DNA from: Bifidobacterium santillanense
GTDB taxonomy: Bacteria > Actinomycetota > Actinomycetes > Actinomycetales > Bifidobacteriaceae
Length of the DNA: 64,000 nt
Direction of reading: 5' to 3'
NCBI RefSeq assembly: GCF_018555385.1
Contig: NZ_JAFEJS010000002.1
Span: 1-64,000 of the forward strand
The notes beneath the pieces are model-generated. The model did no database searches. It worked only from the letters and a program-made list of their open reading frames with translations, and was not told where the DNA came from. Shown here in pieces: positions 1-9,579 of the stretch; position 1 is the stretch's first letter, and each line of letters starts with the position of its first letter. Position numbers and translations under genes: made by a program.

Positions 1-20
1 CTCCACAAAAGCCTTGCGCC

Positions 21-149
21 GCAAGGCCTCGCAGCCCATTGCGGACACACATTCTGGCCGGCCTTGAAAGTCCCGGCAACCACATTCAAACCAGCGAAAC
101 GCCAATCAGCACAAGGCCTCACAAGCCCAAACAGACACACATTTTGGCC
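21..149. repeat. Imperfect direct repeat pair, 90-bp period
   Basis: Two ~39-bp copies lie at 21-59 and 111-149, exactly 90 bp apart. They share CAAGGCCTC near the start and GACACACATT near the end, with about ten differences. A short hairpin (gccttgc/gcaaggc, 11-27) overlaps the first copy. No coding sequence is evident in the 249 bases before the tRNA; these repeats are the only structure I see there. Confidence 0.45.
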
Positions 150-230
150 TATAACCCGGAAAATGCCGCGGATGGCGTTTCATGCATGTTGCCGCGCACA
201 TGGTCGTGCAAATGTGGTACATTATCACGA

Positions 231-244
231 GTGCCTTCGGGCAC
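231..244 (+). other. UUCG-capped hairpin in the tRNA-Leu leader
   Basis: A 5-bp stem gtgcc/ggcac closes a TTCG tetraloop and ends six bases before the tRNA 5' end, so it sits in the pre-tRNA leader. A TACATT box at 218-223 could be the -10 element, but I see no good -35. Confidence 0.4.
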
Positions 245-249
245 GGGAT

Positions 250-325
250 GCCCCCGTATCCCAATTGGTAGAGGAAGCAGCCTCAAAATCTGCGCAGTGT
301 GGGTTCGAGTCCCACCGGGGGCACC
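250..325 (+). tRNA. tRNA-Leu(CAA)
   Basis: This is a complete cloverleaf. The acceptor strands are GCCCCCG and CGGGGGC, the D-loop contains AATTGGTAGAGG, the anticodon loop is CTCAAAA (anticodon CAA, reading UUG), and the T arm is GTGGG-TTCGAGT-CCCAC. The variable loop is only about 5 nt, where most tRNA-Leu have a long arm. I recall comparable short-arm tRNA-Leu(CAA) in other Actinobacteria. Leucine identity is inferred from the anticodon alone. Confidence 0.88.
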
Positions 326-332
326 GATCGAA

Positions 333-365
333 AAGGCCGTGTGATCGTGGTGATCACACGGCCTT
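333..365. terminator. Bidirectional terminator hairpin
   Basis: A perfect 14-bp stem (333-346 / 352-365, starting aaggccgtgtgatc) with a 5-nt loop lies between the tRNA and the convergent DUF3027 gene. It can serve both. Confidence 0.75.
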
Positions 366-384
366 CGTCGTTTCGCGGGGACGT

Positions 385-1704
385 TCACTCCGTCTCGGAG
401 TCGATGTCCGTATCGGGACCATCGGTCTCGCCCGTCTCGGTCTCGGGGGATGCCGCATCGGACGGCTGACCGTCGTCGTCCGACTCGACGGGCTCCTTGG
501 GTTCCGTCTCATCCGCCGCTTCATCCGTCGGCGACTCCGTGTCGATCGGATCGTCCGTGTCATCGGTGTCGGCGGAGGCGTCGAGGGCCACGACGGTCTC
601 GAGTTCGGGGCCGTCATCGGGGACGGTGTTCTCCGCCACGTCCTCGGAGTCGGCGTCGATCTCGGTGTTCTCCTCGATGTCGTGCTCGTCGGCGACGTCC
701 ATGATGTCGTCGGTCTCGGCATCGTCGTTCGGTTCGTCGGCGTCCTGCGCCTCGAGAAGCTCGACCTGGGCGCGGTCCTCGCGCGGGCGCTGGGCGATGA
801 TGTCGATGTGCAGGTCGTCGAAGGCGGGCTTCGACTGCACCCACAGACGGCTCGGCTCCGGCGGATCGATCTCGGAATGCTCGCCGCAGCCGTGGTCGAG
901 GGAGACGACGCGGCCGTCGTCGGGGCTCCACTTGTTCGCGCACACGCCGAACATGAGGTTCAGTTCGCCCTTGAGCGGCACGAAGAAGCCGCACGTCGAG
1001 CACAGGTTGCCGGCGGCGGTCTTGGTGCTCATGGCCTTCGGACCGCGCGGGCCCTCGTACCAGCGCTTGGCGGTCTGCGCACGGCCCAGCGGGGAGAGCA
1101 CGTGTCGGCGGGACAGATCGAACTCCTCGACCACCTCGTCGACGTCCTCCTCGGAATCGACGGCCGGAGTGGCGTCGGAGTCATCCGACGGCTCCACACC
1201 CTCATCCGAACCGGCGTCCGTCGCGTCGGGCGCGGCATCCGCATGCTCCGCCTCGGCATCGTCGTCGCCCTTCGTCTCCGGCGCGGGCTGCGTCCTGCGG
1301 AATCCCTCCTCGAGACGGGGGTCGTCGGGATCGGTGCCGATCGAATCGGTGGGCGCCAGATCGGTGGGTTCCAGACGGTCCTTCCACGGCACCCAGGCCG
1401 GCGGCATCAGCGCGTCGGCCGTGGGGATGAGCGAGGACTCGTTGACCGTCCAATGGTCGAGCTCCTCGTCGTGGTACAGCGTCACCGACCACTGCCATCC
1501 CTCGTAGCCGCGGATGTGGGCGGCGATGCGGAAGTCGGTCACGCCGTCGCCCAGGTCGATGGCGTCGACCACGTCGCCGACCTGCTCCGGCTCCTCGGCC
1601 ACCTCGATGGCCACGGCGCGCGCGAGGTCGCGCGGATCGACCCGCGACTCGCGCGTCTCCTGCTCCGCGGCGTCGGTGATGCTGGTTTCGCTGTTATCGG
1701 TCAT
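385..1704 (-). CDS. DUF3027 family protein
   Basis: A 439-residue acidic protein of unknown function. Residues ~55-110 contain the GYEGWQWSVTLYHDEELDHW stretch and PAWVPWKDRL typical of DUF3027, a family confined to Actinobacteria. A second conserved block (~235-285) has CSTCGFFVPLKGELNLMFGVC followed by a Gly-Cys, a likely metal-binding arrangement. The last ~130 residues are extremely rich in Asp, Glu, Ser and Thr and probably disordered. It starts 8 nt after the stop of the cold-shock-domain gene at 1713-2102, so the two are almost certainly cotranscribed. The family is recurrently found beside a CspA-type protein, but its activity is unknown. Confidence 0.8.
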   Translation of the reverse strand: MTDNSETSITDAAEQETRESRVDPRDLARAVAIEVAEEPEQVGDVVDAIDLGDGVTDFRIAAHIRGYEGWQWSVTLYHDEELDHWTVNESSLIPTADALMPPAWVPWKDRLEPTDLAPTDSIGTDPDDPRLEEGFRRTQPAPETKGDDDAEAEHADAAPDATDAGSDEGVEPSDDSDATPAVDSEEDVDEVVEEFDLSRRHVLSPLGRAQTAKRWYEGPRGPKAMSTKTAAGNLCSTCGFFVPLKGELNLMFGVCANKWSPDDGRVVSLDHGCGEHSEIDPPEPSRLWVQSKPAFDDLHIDIIAQRPREDRAQVELLEAQDADEPNDDAETDDIMDVADEHDIEENTEIDADSEDVAENTVPDDGPELETVVALDASADTDDTDDPIDTESPTDEAADETEPKEPVESDDDGQPSDAASPETETGETDGPDTDIDSETE

Positions 1705-1712
1705 ATGCGACT

Positions 1713-2102
1713 TCAGTCCTGTACGTCGAAGTTGTCCGCCACGGCGCGCAGCAGCGTGGCCAGCTTGCGGCTCTCGGCGGAGGAGGGGTAGCGGTGGCGG
1801 CGCAGCGTGTTGCCGGCGGCGTCCAGCATCTTGATCAGGTCCTCGCAGATCGCGGCCATGTCGTCCGGCTTCGGACGGGTGGCCTTGACGAGGGACGGCG
1901 CGGTGGCGATGGTGGTCACGTCCATGGCCTGCGGTCCCCTGCGGCCCTCGACGACGGAATACTCCACCTTGGCGCCCTTGCGCAACGTGGTGGTGCCGGC
2001 TGGCAGCGCGGCCGCGGGCAGGAACACATCCCTGCCTTCCTCACTGGTGATGAAGCCATAACCCTTGGCGGCATCGAACCAACGAACTCGACCGGTGGGC
2101 AT
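1713..2102 (-). CDS. Cold-shock domain protein with C-terminal extension
   Basis: A 129-residue protein. Residues 1-65 form a cold-shock OB fold (GRVRWFDAAKGYGFI is RNP1-like, GRDVFLPAAAL is RNP2-like). The remaining ~65 residues are a helical extension (DDMAAICEDLIKMLDAAGNTLRRHRYP...) absent from ordinary ~67-residue Csps. RNP2 is less aromatic than in classical Csps (FLP rather than FVH), so nucleic-acid affinity may differ. It is the first gene of a two-gene operon with the DUF3027 gene, a pairing seen across Actinobacteria. An RNA- or single-stranded-DNA-binding role is inferred from the fold. Confidence 0.85.
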   Translation of the reverse strand: MPTGRVRWFDAAKGYGFITSEEGRDVFLPAAALPAGTTTLRKGAKVEYSVVEGRRGPQAMDVTTIATAPSLVKATRPKPDDMAAICEDLIKMLDAAGNTLRRHRYPSSAESRKLATLLRAVADNFDVQD

Positions 2103-2272
2103 CGTACACTCTCACTTTCCTACTCCAGTATTGCTAAGCCGATTCATTCTACCGCATCGCCCCGTCACACGCCCTCGGCGAAGCGTGCGGGGCGCCCCGG
2201 ATACGGCAAGGGCCGCGCCTTCCGTTTCCGGATGACGCGGCCCCGAGCACGCCGTTCGAAGCGTTTCCGCGG

Positions 2273-4402
2273 TCAGTGGGAGAACCAGCCTCCACGCCTG
2301 GACCGGTCCTTCGTCTTGTCCCGGCCCTGCTTGGACTTCGACTTCGCGGTGCCGTCCTTGGCGACCGGCGCGACGGCACCCGTTCCGGTTCCGGCGGCCG
2401 CGCCGGTCGCGGCGGCGGGCTCCACGGGGCCCAACGGCAGCATGATCGTGAAGGTCAGGCCTCCGCCCGGCGTTTCGGTGGCGCAGATGAATCCGCGATG
2501 CGCCTTGACCACGGACTGCGCGATGGCGAGTCCCAGACCGGTGCCGCCCTTTTCGCGGGCGCGCGACGGATCGGCGGTGTAGAAACGCTCGAAGATCTGC
2601 GCTCGGGATTCGGCGGGCACGCCCGGGCCGTGATCCTCGAAGCGCAGCACGGCGTAGTTGGTGCCGGTGTGCATCGTGTGACCGACCTCGGCGGCCTCGA
2701 GGAACCGCTTCATCGAATCGTCGTTCGAGGGCATGCGGGACAGCTGCTCCGGGGCGATCGAGGCGGCCACCACGCCGAGTCCGACCCTGGCCGGCGAGTC
2801 GTCCGGCGTGTAGCGGTGGATGTTGCCCACGATGTTGGTGACGACCTGGCGCAGACGCGAGGCGTCGCCGGTGATCGTGACCGGGGTCATCCGGTCTCCC
2901 TCGATGCCGAGGATGCTCGGATGCGCCATGTCGGAGGACGGTTCGAACGTGACGGTGCCGCGCGTGACCTCGCGGTTCGGATCGAGCGCATGCAGATCGT
3001 CGACCGCGTCGGTCACCAGGGATGTCAGCGACACGGTCTGGGTCATGTCGATGCCGCGCCCCTCGTCGAGTCGGGCGAGCGAGAGCAGGTCCTCGACCAG
3101 CACGGTCATGCGCTGGCTGGACTTCTCGATGTGGGCGATGGATTCGTCGGCGCGTTCGAGAGCCCCCGGCATGCCGCGCTGCATCGTGTACAGCTCGGCG
3201 TACCCGTGGATGGCCGCGAGCGGGGTGCGCAGCTCGTGGCTCGCGTCCGAGACGAACCGCTTCATCTTCGCCGTGGTCTGCTCCTGCTCGTGGAAGCTGC
3301 GTTCGATCCGTGCGAGCATCATGTTGAGCGACGCGGACAGCGAGCCGACCTCGGTGTTCTCCGGAGCGGACGGCACGCGCTGGCTCAGGTCGCCGGCCGC
3401 GATCTTGGCCGCGGTCTTCTCGATGCGCTTGAGCGGGTCGAGCGTGCGCTGGATGATCAGCGCGGAGAGCGATCCGCCGAGCAGCACGATGGCGATGCCC
3501 ACGGTGATGCAGTACCTGGTGAGCGTGTTGATGATGTCGATCTGATCGGACAGCGACAGTCCGATGAACACGACGCCCATCACCTCGCCGGTCTTCGTGT
3601 TCTGCCACTGGAACGCGACGACGCGCCACGGCGCCTTGGCCGTCTGCAGCGTCTTGCGGGTCGGGGTCGAGGTGGCGGCCGTGGGCACGGCGGGCGCGGC
3701 GGAGGAATCGGCGGCGCCGTCCGATGCGGAGCCGTCGTCGGCGGTGGCGCCGGTGCTTCCGTCCCCGTTCGACGAACCGTCGCCGGACGTGCCGTCGGAG
3801 GAGCCACCGCCGTCGGTTCCGGATGATCCCGAATTGGGGTCGGCGGGGCTCTGCGTACCCGGATTCATCGCGTCGAGGGTGGTGACGACGGCGTCCGTGG
3901 TGAACGGCTTGCCAAGCATGTCCTTGGTCACCTGGCTGTTGGACGGCAGCTGCGGCATCGAGACGATGTTCCCCTGCAGCACCGGGTACAGATGCGTCTC
4001 GGACTGGCCGGTCAGCTTGCCGTTCTTGGCGGTGCGCACCTCGACGAAGTAGCTGTTGAGCCCGTTGTTCTCCCCCAGCTGGTTCATGTTCTGGAACACC
4101 AGCTCGCGCTGCGAGATGATCTGCGAGTCGGTCTTGTCCAGCAGATAGCTGCTGACCAGCTGACGGATGGTCGCCGAGATGCCGATGGTGCCGACGATCA
4201 GGATGACCAGCGTGCAGGCCACGAGCTTGGCGCTGAGCGAGACGCGGTCGACCCTGTCGAGGAAGAACCGGGAGAACCTGCGCCAGGCCCCGTCCCTGGG
4301 CGGAGCCGCCTTGGGGCGGTTCGCCGTCGCGCCGGGCACGCCTCCGGCCTGGGACTCCGTCGGCCGGGGCTCGGCGGGCATGGTCTTCGGATGGACGATC
4401 AT
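2273..4402 (-). CDS. Membrane sensor histidine kinase
   Basis: A 709-residue sensor kinase. After a Pro-rich cytoplasmic N-terminus comes TM1 (~57-77), a large external domain (~78-290) and TM2 (~296-316). HAMP follows (~317-375), then HisKA with ASHELRTPLAA (His about 389) and a HATPase_c domain with N-box NIVGNIHRYTP and G-boxes DHGPGVP and GGTGLGLAIA. The external domain carries a ~55-residue Gly/Ser/Asp/Ala-rich low-complexity segment near its end, and the C-terminus is an Ala/Gly/Lys-rich tail; both are unusual. About 50 residues separate the N-box from G1. Its ATG overlaps the response-regulator stop (ATGA), so the pair is translationally coupled. The stimulus is unknown. Domain order resembles actinobacterial PrrB/TcrY-type kinases. 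Confidence 0.9.
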   Translation of the reverse strand: MIVHPKTMPAEPRPTESQAGGVPGATANRPKAAPPRDGAWRRFSRFFLDRVDRVSLSAKLVACTLVILIVGTIGISATIRQLVSSYLLDKTDSQIISQRELVFQNMNQLGENNGLNSYFVEVRTAKNGKLTGQSETHLYPVLQGNIVSMPQLPSNSQVTKDMLGKPFTTDAVVTTLDAMNPGTQSPADPNSGSSGTDGGGSSDGTSGDGSSNGDGSTGATADDGSASDGAADSSAAPAVPTAATSTPTRKTLQTAKAPWRVVAFQWQNTKTGEVMGVVFIGLSLSDQIDIINTLTRYCITVGIAIVLLGGSLSALIIQRTLDPLKRIEKTAAKIAAGDLSQRVPSAPENTEVGSLSASLNMMLARIERSFHEQEQTTAKMKRFVSDASHELRTPLAAIHGYAELYTMQRGMPGALERADESIAHIEKSSQRMTVLVEDLLSLARLDEGRGIDMTQTVSLTSLVTDAVDDLHALDPNREVTRGTVTFEPSSDMAHPSILGIEGDRMTPVTITGDASRLRQVVTNIVGNIHRYTPDDSPARVGLGVVAASIAPEQLSRMPSNDDSMKRFLEAAEVGHTMHTGTNYAVLRFEDHGPGVPAESRAQIFERFYTADPSRAREKGGTGLGLAIAQSVVKAHRGFICATETPGGGLTFTIMLPLGPVEPAAATGAAAGTGTGAVAPVAKDGTAKSKSKQGRDKTKDRSRRGGWFSH

Positions 4403-5130
4403 GACTTCGGTTCGCGGATCATGTAGCCGATGCCGCGCTTGGTCTCGATCAGCGGCGTGGCCTTGCGCTTCTCGCCGTTCTCATCGGTGATCTCGATGCC
4501 GTCGACCTTCTTGCGCAGGTAGGAGATGTAGCTTTCGACGATGGCCGCGTCGCCGCCCCAGTCGTACTGCCAGACATGGTCGAGGATCTGCGCCTTGGAC
4601 AGCACGCGGCCGGCGTTGTCCATCAGGTAGCGCAGCAGCTTGTATTCGGTGGGGCTCAGATCGATGGTCTGGCCGCCGCGGGTCACGTCGTGGGAGTCCT
4701 CGTTGATCTCGAGGTCGGCCACGCGGATGATCGGATCATCCTCCTCCTGTTCGCGGGTGCGGCGCAGGATGGCGCGGATGCGGGCGACGACCTCCTCGAG
4801 GCTGAACGGCTTGGTGACGTAGTCGTCGCCGCCGACGGTCAGGCCCATGACCTTGTCCTGGGTGTCGTCGCGCGCGGTGAGGAACAGGACCGGGGAGTCG
4901 ATGCCCTCCTGGCGGATGCGCCTAGTGACGGTGAAGCCGTCGATGTCCGGCAGCATGACGTCGAGCACGATGAGATCGGGACGCACCTTCTCGATGACCT
5001 CGATGGCCTCGGACCCGGAGGCCGCGGTGTTCACTTCGAAGCCCGCGAAATGGAGCGAGGCGACCAGCAGTTCACGGATGGACGGTTCGTCGTCGACCAC
5101 GACGATGTTTGCTTCAATAGGCTTGCTCAT
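4399..5130 (-). CDS. OmpR/PhoB-family response regulator
   Basis: A 243-residue two-domain regulator. The receiver domain (~8-120) has the acidic pair DDE, phospho-acceptor Asp in IVLDVMLPDIDG, Thr in FLTARDD and Lys in VTKPFS. The winged-helix DNA-binding domain (~140-238) has LSPTEYKLLRYLMDNAGRVLS and GIGYMI. I start it at ATG 5130 (MSKPIEANIVVV), just after GGGAG; upstream in-frame codons (5175) add nothing homologous. It is the partner of the kinase encoded immediately downstream and presumably controls transcription, but its targets cannot be read from the window. Confidence 0.92.
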   Translation of the reverse strand: MSKPIEANIVVVDDEPSIRELLVASLHFAGFEVNTAASGSEAIEVIEKVRPDLIVLDVMLPDIDGFTVTRRIRQEGIDSPVLFLTARDDTQDKVMGLTVGGDDYVTKPFSLEEVVARIRAILRRTREQEEDDPIIRVADLEINEDSHDVTRGGQTIDLSPTEYKLLRYLMDNAGRVLSKAQILDHVWQYDWGGDAAIVESYISYLRKKVDGIEITDENGEKRKATPLIETKRGIGYMIREPKS

Positions 5131-5202
5131 GGCTCCCAGCTTGTACTCTCTGTCTGAGGGTTTCCTGAAAGCCATCTGTGCGTTCTTTGCTGATTACGGA
5201 AT

Positions 5203-5234
5203 GAGGACCGCGGCCCCGTACGGCGGCGGTCCTC
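5203..5234. terminator. Hairpin between the TPM-domain gene and the two-component system
   Basis: A 9-bp stem gaggaccgc/gcggtcctc (5203-5211 / 5226-5234) lies downstream of the minus-strand TPM-domain gene. The U-tract is poor, so efficiency is uncertain. Confidence 0.5.
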
Positions 5235-5275
5235 GTTCCCGAGTTTCCCCTTATCGTCGCGTGATCGTTCGCCGA

Positions 5276-6181
5276 TCACTTCCTGCGAGGGAACCCGCGT
5301 TTGCCCTTGCGCGCCTCGCGCAGCTCGCGGCGGGTCATCGGCTTCTCGCCGCTCGCCCCCTCCTTCTCGATGGCGCCGAGCAGATCGGCCATGGTCGTCT
5401 CCCCCTCGGACGGTTCGGACGGTCCGGGCCGTTCCGACGGTTCCGACGACGGCGTCCTCCCCGAGGCCTTCCCGCCCTTCGCGGTCTTTCCCCCGGACGA
5501 CTTCCGCCCCCCGCGGCGGCGACGCACGACCACCGTGATCACGATGACGATGACCAGCAGGACCAGCACCACGCCCATGACGATGACGCCGATCCTGATG
5601 GTGCGCGAGTTGGTCGAGGTCTGCTTCTGCTGCTTGATCTCGTTCATCATGGCGATCGCCGCGCCGGACCAGTTCTGGTCGTTCTGTTTGGCGAGCGGCG
5701 CGGTGGCCGCCTTGCTGAGCTCGTCCACGGTGGCCTCGTCGCGCAGCCACTCGTCAGAGTTCGACGAGACCGCCACGACGAGGTTGCCGTCGCCGGAGGC
5801 CACGGCGAGCAGGACGGTGTTGGGATCGGGGTTGGTGGCCTCGAGGGCCCGGCTCGCCCACGTCGACGGCTTGGCGTCGGTGCCGAAGCTCTCCACGTAC
5901 TGCAGCCGCACGTGCACGCCGGTGGTCTCCTCCGTCTCCTTGATCTTGTCCGTGACGGCGGAGACGTTGGAGCCGAGCAGGTTCTGCGGATCGGTGATCT
6001 TGTTGGTCATCGTGCCCGTCTGCACCGCCATGGCCGTCGGTGCGAGCCATACGGACGGCAGCATGACCGCGAGACACATGAGAGGCATCGCGAGGACCGC
6101 CAGGATGGACGGACGGCGGACGGTCCGACCGCACCGGGACCTGTCGGGCGTTGCGGACATTGCGAATCGTGCGAAAGTCAT
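5276..6181 (-). CDS. TPM-domain (Psb32/MOLO-1-like) membrane protein
   Basis: A 301-residue secreted, membrane-anchored protein. It has a signal-type hydrophobic segment ending near PTAMA (~40-55), a TPM domain (~58-190, with ITDPQNLLGS, VHVRLQYVESF and PNTVLLAVASGDG), one TM (~205-230, IRIGVIVMGVVLVLLVIVIVI) and a basic, low-complexity cytoplasmic tail ending KGKRGFPRRK. TPM domains occur in proteins linked to membrane-protein turnover and complex assembly; the role here is unknown. I choose ATG 6181 over upstream codons because TAATGT lies exactly 7 nt before it, matching the leaderless promoters seen elsewhere in this window. Confidence 0.75.
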   Translation of the reverse strand: MTFARFAMSATPDRSRCGRTVRRPSILAVLAMPLMCLAVMLPSVWLAPTAMAVQTGTMTNKITDPQNLLGSNVSAVTDKIKETEETTGVHVRLQYVESFGTDAKPSTWASRALEATNPDPNTVLLAVASGDGNLVVAVSSNSDEWLRDEATVDELSKAATAPLAKQNDQNWSGAAIAMMNEIKQQKQTSTNSRTIRIGVIVMGVVLVLLVIVIVITVVVRRRRGGRKSSGGKTAKGGKASGRTPSSEPSERPGPSEPSEGETTMADLLGAIEKEGASGEKPMTRRELREARKGKRGFPRRK

Positions 6182-6188
6182 GTACCCC

Positions 6189-6194
6189 ACATTA
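6189..6194 (-). promoter_or_regulatory. -10 box of a leaderless promoter (TPM-domain gene)
   Basis: TAATGT, then GGGGTAC (7 nt), then ATG. Initiation at the usual distance would place the transcript start at or next to the A of the start codon. GGGG in the spacer could alternatively act as a weak ribosome site. Confidence 0.55.
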
Positions 6195-6273
6195 GCGCCT
6201 GCGCGGCCGGTTGTATGCACGTCCGCCGCATACTCCCCGTTTCGCCCGCGCGCATTGCGCCGGAGACGACGAA

Positions 6274-6308
6274 AGGGGCCCGATTCCCACGACGGGAATC
6301 GGGACCCT
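6274..6308 (-). terminator. groEL: groEL terminator
   Basis: A 15-bp stem (6274-6288 / 6294-6308) with a 5-nt loop, followed on the minus strand by TTTCGTCGTC. A second GC-rich hairpin (ccgcgggga/tccccgcgg, 6321-6341) stands between it and the stop codon. Confidence 0.75.
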
Positions 6309-6369
6309 TCACATCAGACACCGCGGGGATGGTCCCCGCGGTCTGCGTCTACGACCGGAGCGTCTCCGA

Positions 6370-8079
<1,710 letters not shown>

Positions 8080-8106
8080 TTATCACTCTCGACCTCCGAG
8101 TGCTAA
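8080..8106 (-). promoter_or_regulatory. CIRCE operator 1 (HrcA site)
   Basis: TTATCACTC-N9-GAGTGCTAA, a match to the CIRCE consensus TTAGCACTC-N9-GAGTGCTAA with one mismatch. It is the copy nearer to groEL and lies in its leader/promoter region. HrcA binding is established for this element; use here is inferred. Confidence 0.9.
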
Positions 8107-8114
8107 CTGTGACA

Positions 8115-8141
8115 TTAGCACTCTGCCCCGCCGAGTGCCAA
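8115..8141 (-). promoter_or_regulatory. CIRCE operator 2 (HrcA site)
   Basis: TTAGCACTC-N9-GAGTGCCAA, one mismatch to consensus, 8 bp from the first copy. The tandem pair spans 8080-8141. Confidence 0.9.
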
Positions 8142-8206
8142 CATCGGTCTCGGCGATTGCGCTTTGGGCATGAAACCGACCGCGACGCCGACCGGAAAAA
8201 GGCATG

Positions 8207-8234
8207 AAAAAAGCCCCGTCATACCGACCGGGGC
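8207..8234 (-). terminator. Intrinsic terminator of the cold-shock gene
   Basis: A gccccg/cggggc stem (8213-8218 / 8229-8234) followed on the minus strand by TTTTTT. A small second hairpin (gaggt..gcctc, 8241-8257) precedes it. It insulates the csp gene from the groEL promoter. Confidence 0.8.
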
Positions 8235-8294
8235 AAACCTGAGGTGTCCGACGCCTCAACCTCACGAACCTGTTCATTTATATTGGGCGATGTC

Positions 8295-8513
8295 TCACTC
8301 GCGCGAGATCACAGCTTGGTGACCCTTCGTGGCCTGCATGCCCTTGGGGCCCTTTTCGGCCTCGTATTCGACCTTGTCTCCCTCATCCAGGGTCTTGAAC
8401 CCCTCGCCCTGGATCACCGAGTAGTGGACGAACACGTCCTCACCGCCGCCTTCCGGCGTGATGAAGCCATATCCTTTGCCGTTACTGAAAAACTTTACGG
8501 TTCCTTGCGCCAT
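8295..8513 (-). CDS. Cold-shock protein (CspA family)
   Basis: A 72-residue single-domain OB-fold RNA chaperone. It shows [16 protein letters not shown] (RNP1) and [10 protein letters not shown] (RNP2), then [22 protein letters not shown]. The size and acidic character are typical of major Csps that melt mRNA structure and act in adaptation to cold. The start is supported by AAGGGAAG about 7 nt upstream of ATG. It is monocistronic, with its own terminator and a leader of roughly 95 nt. Confidence 0.96.
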   Translation of the reverse strand: MAQGTVKFFSNGKGYGFITPEGGGEDVFVHYSVIQGEGFKTLDEGDKVEYEAEKGPKGMQATKGHQAVISRE

Positions 8514-8612
8514 GTTGCACTTCCCTTAGCTGTGTGAGCTCTATATCTCTCCCGACACGGAGGGACTTACAACCACAACACCGCGCTCCCCCCGCCTCGC
8601 GACTAAAGGGTC

Positions 8613-8641
8613 AGTATAGACGCGACCCAAAACAACAACAA
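8613..8641 (-). promoter_or_regulatory. Candidate csp promoter with long 5' UTR
   Basis: On the minus strand TTGTTG is followed after ~17 nt by TATACT (8613-8618). Transcription from here would give a leader of ~95 nt before the cold-shock ATG at 8513. Long leaders that refold in the cold are known for csp mRNAs; that this one does so is inference. Confidence 0.5.
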
Positions 8642-8707
8642 GGCGGGGTCCACGCAGCAACGCATTTCTTGGGATTTCCCCGTATGACGAGGCCCTCGGC
8701 CGGCGGC

Positions 8708-9448
8708 TCAGCTCAGCAGCACGACCACGATGGCCGTGGAGATGCCCGAGGCCTGCTGCACGTTGGAGATGCCAAGGGTGCTGGCCACGTCCTCGGCGGT
8801 GGCCTTGTCGGAGTCGTTGAGATACCACACCACGGTGGAGCTCGGCAGGTTGCCCTGCGGGTTCGCCGCCACCACGTTCGTGTATCCGGCCGCGTTGAGC
8901 TTGCTCTTGCGCGAGGCGGCGTATCCGGAGGTGCGGGTGCCGTTGATCACGCGCACGGCGGTGGCCTTGTTCGGCTGGGCCGCGGCCTCCTCGGCCTGCT
9001 TCTGCGCCTCGGCCTCGGCCGCCTGCTTGGCCTCCTCGGCCTGTTTGGCGGCTTCCTCCTCCTTGGCCTTCTCGTCGGCGGTCTTCTCGTCGCCGCCGGA
9101 GGTGTCGGACGAGGACGATGAGGAATCCGAGGACTTCGACGAATCCGAGGACGACGAGGACGACGAAGTCGACGAGGACGAACCGGACTTCTTGGACGAC
9201 GAGGTGTCGGAAGCCGTCTGCGACGTATCGGAGGATGACCACGGCCATGTGATGTGGCTCATCTCTCCGGAGAAGAAGCCCCACGCCACAAGGCCGCACA
9301 ATGCGGCGATCAGCACGACGACCACGAACGGCGCGAGGCGGGAGACCAGGGATCGGCTGCCGCGATGCACGCCGGCGGGACCCTTCGGCGGATTGTCGAA
9401 AGCGTCCGGCTCGTAGGATTCGCCTTTGTCCTTGTCGCTCTTCGCCAT
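8708..9448 (-). CDS. LytR C-terminal-domain membrane protein
   Basis: A 246-residue protein with a short charged cytoplasmic N-terminus, one TM (~38-60, [22 protein letters not shown]), a long low-complexity Ser/Asp then Glu/Ala/Lys linker (~70-155) and a C-terminal LytR_C domain (~158-246, [26 protein letters not shown]). LytR_C domains are external modules often attached to LCP wall-polymer ligases; here the domain stands alone on a membrane stalk, so the role is probably in the cell envelope but unproven. I start at ATG 9448: GGAGG is 10 nt away, while the ATG at 9457 lies only 1 nt from it. Confidence 0.78.
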   Translation of the reverse strand: MAKSDKDKGESYEPDAFDNPPKGPAGVHRGSRSLVSRLAPFVVVVLIAALCGLVAWGFFSGEMSHITWPWSSSDTSQTASDTSSSKKSGSSSSTSSSSSSSDSSKSSDSSSSSSDTSGGDEKTADEKAKEEEAAKQAEEAKQAAEAEAQKQAEEAAAQPNKATAVRVINGTRTSGYAASRKSKLNAAGYTNVVAANPQGNLPSSTVVWYLNDSDKATAEDVASTLGISNVQQASGISTAIVVVLLS

Positions 9449-9566
9449 GCTGTTCATTCCTCCATCTGATACGGACTATCCATGAGTGTAACGTCAGCGC
9501 CTCCCCGGCCGCAATGACGGCGCACGGGCCGGCACCGGATATGCACGTTCGCCGTGGTTTTGCGCG

Positions 9567-9572
9567 TAAAGT
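9567..9572 (+). promoter_or_regulatory. -10 box of a leaderless promoter (ung)
   Basis: TAAAGT, then GAACATC (7 nt), then ATG 9580. No Shine-Dalgarno sequence is present. Confidence 0.55.
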
Positions 9573-9579
9573 GAACATC

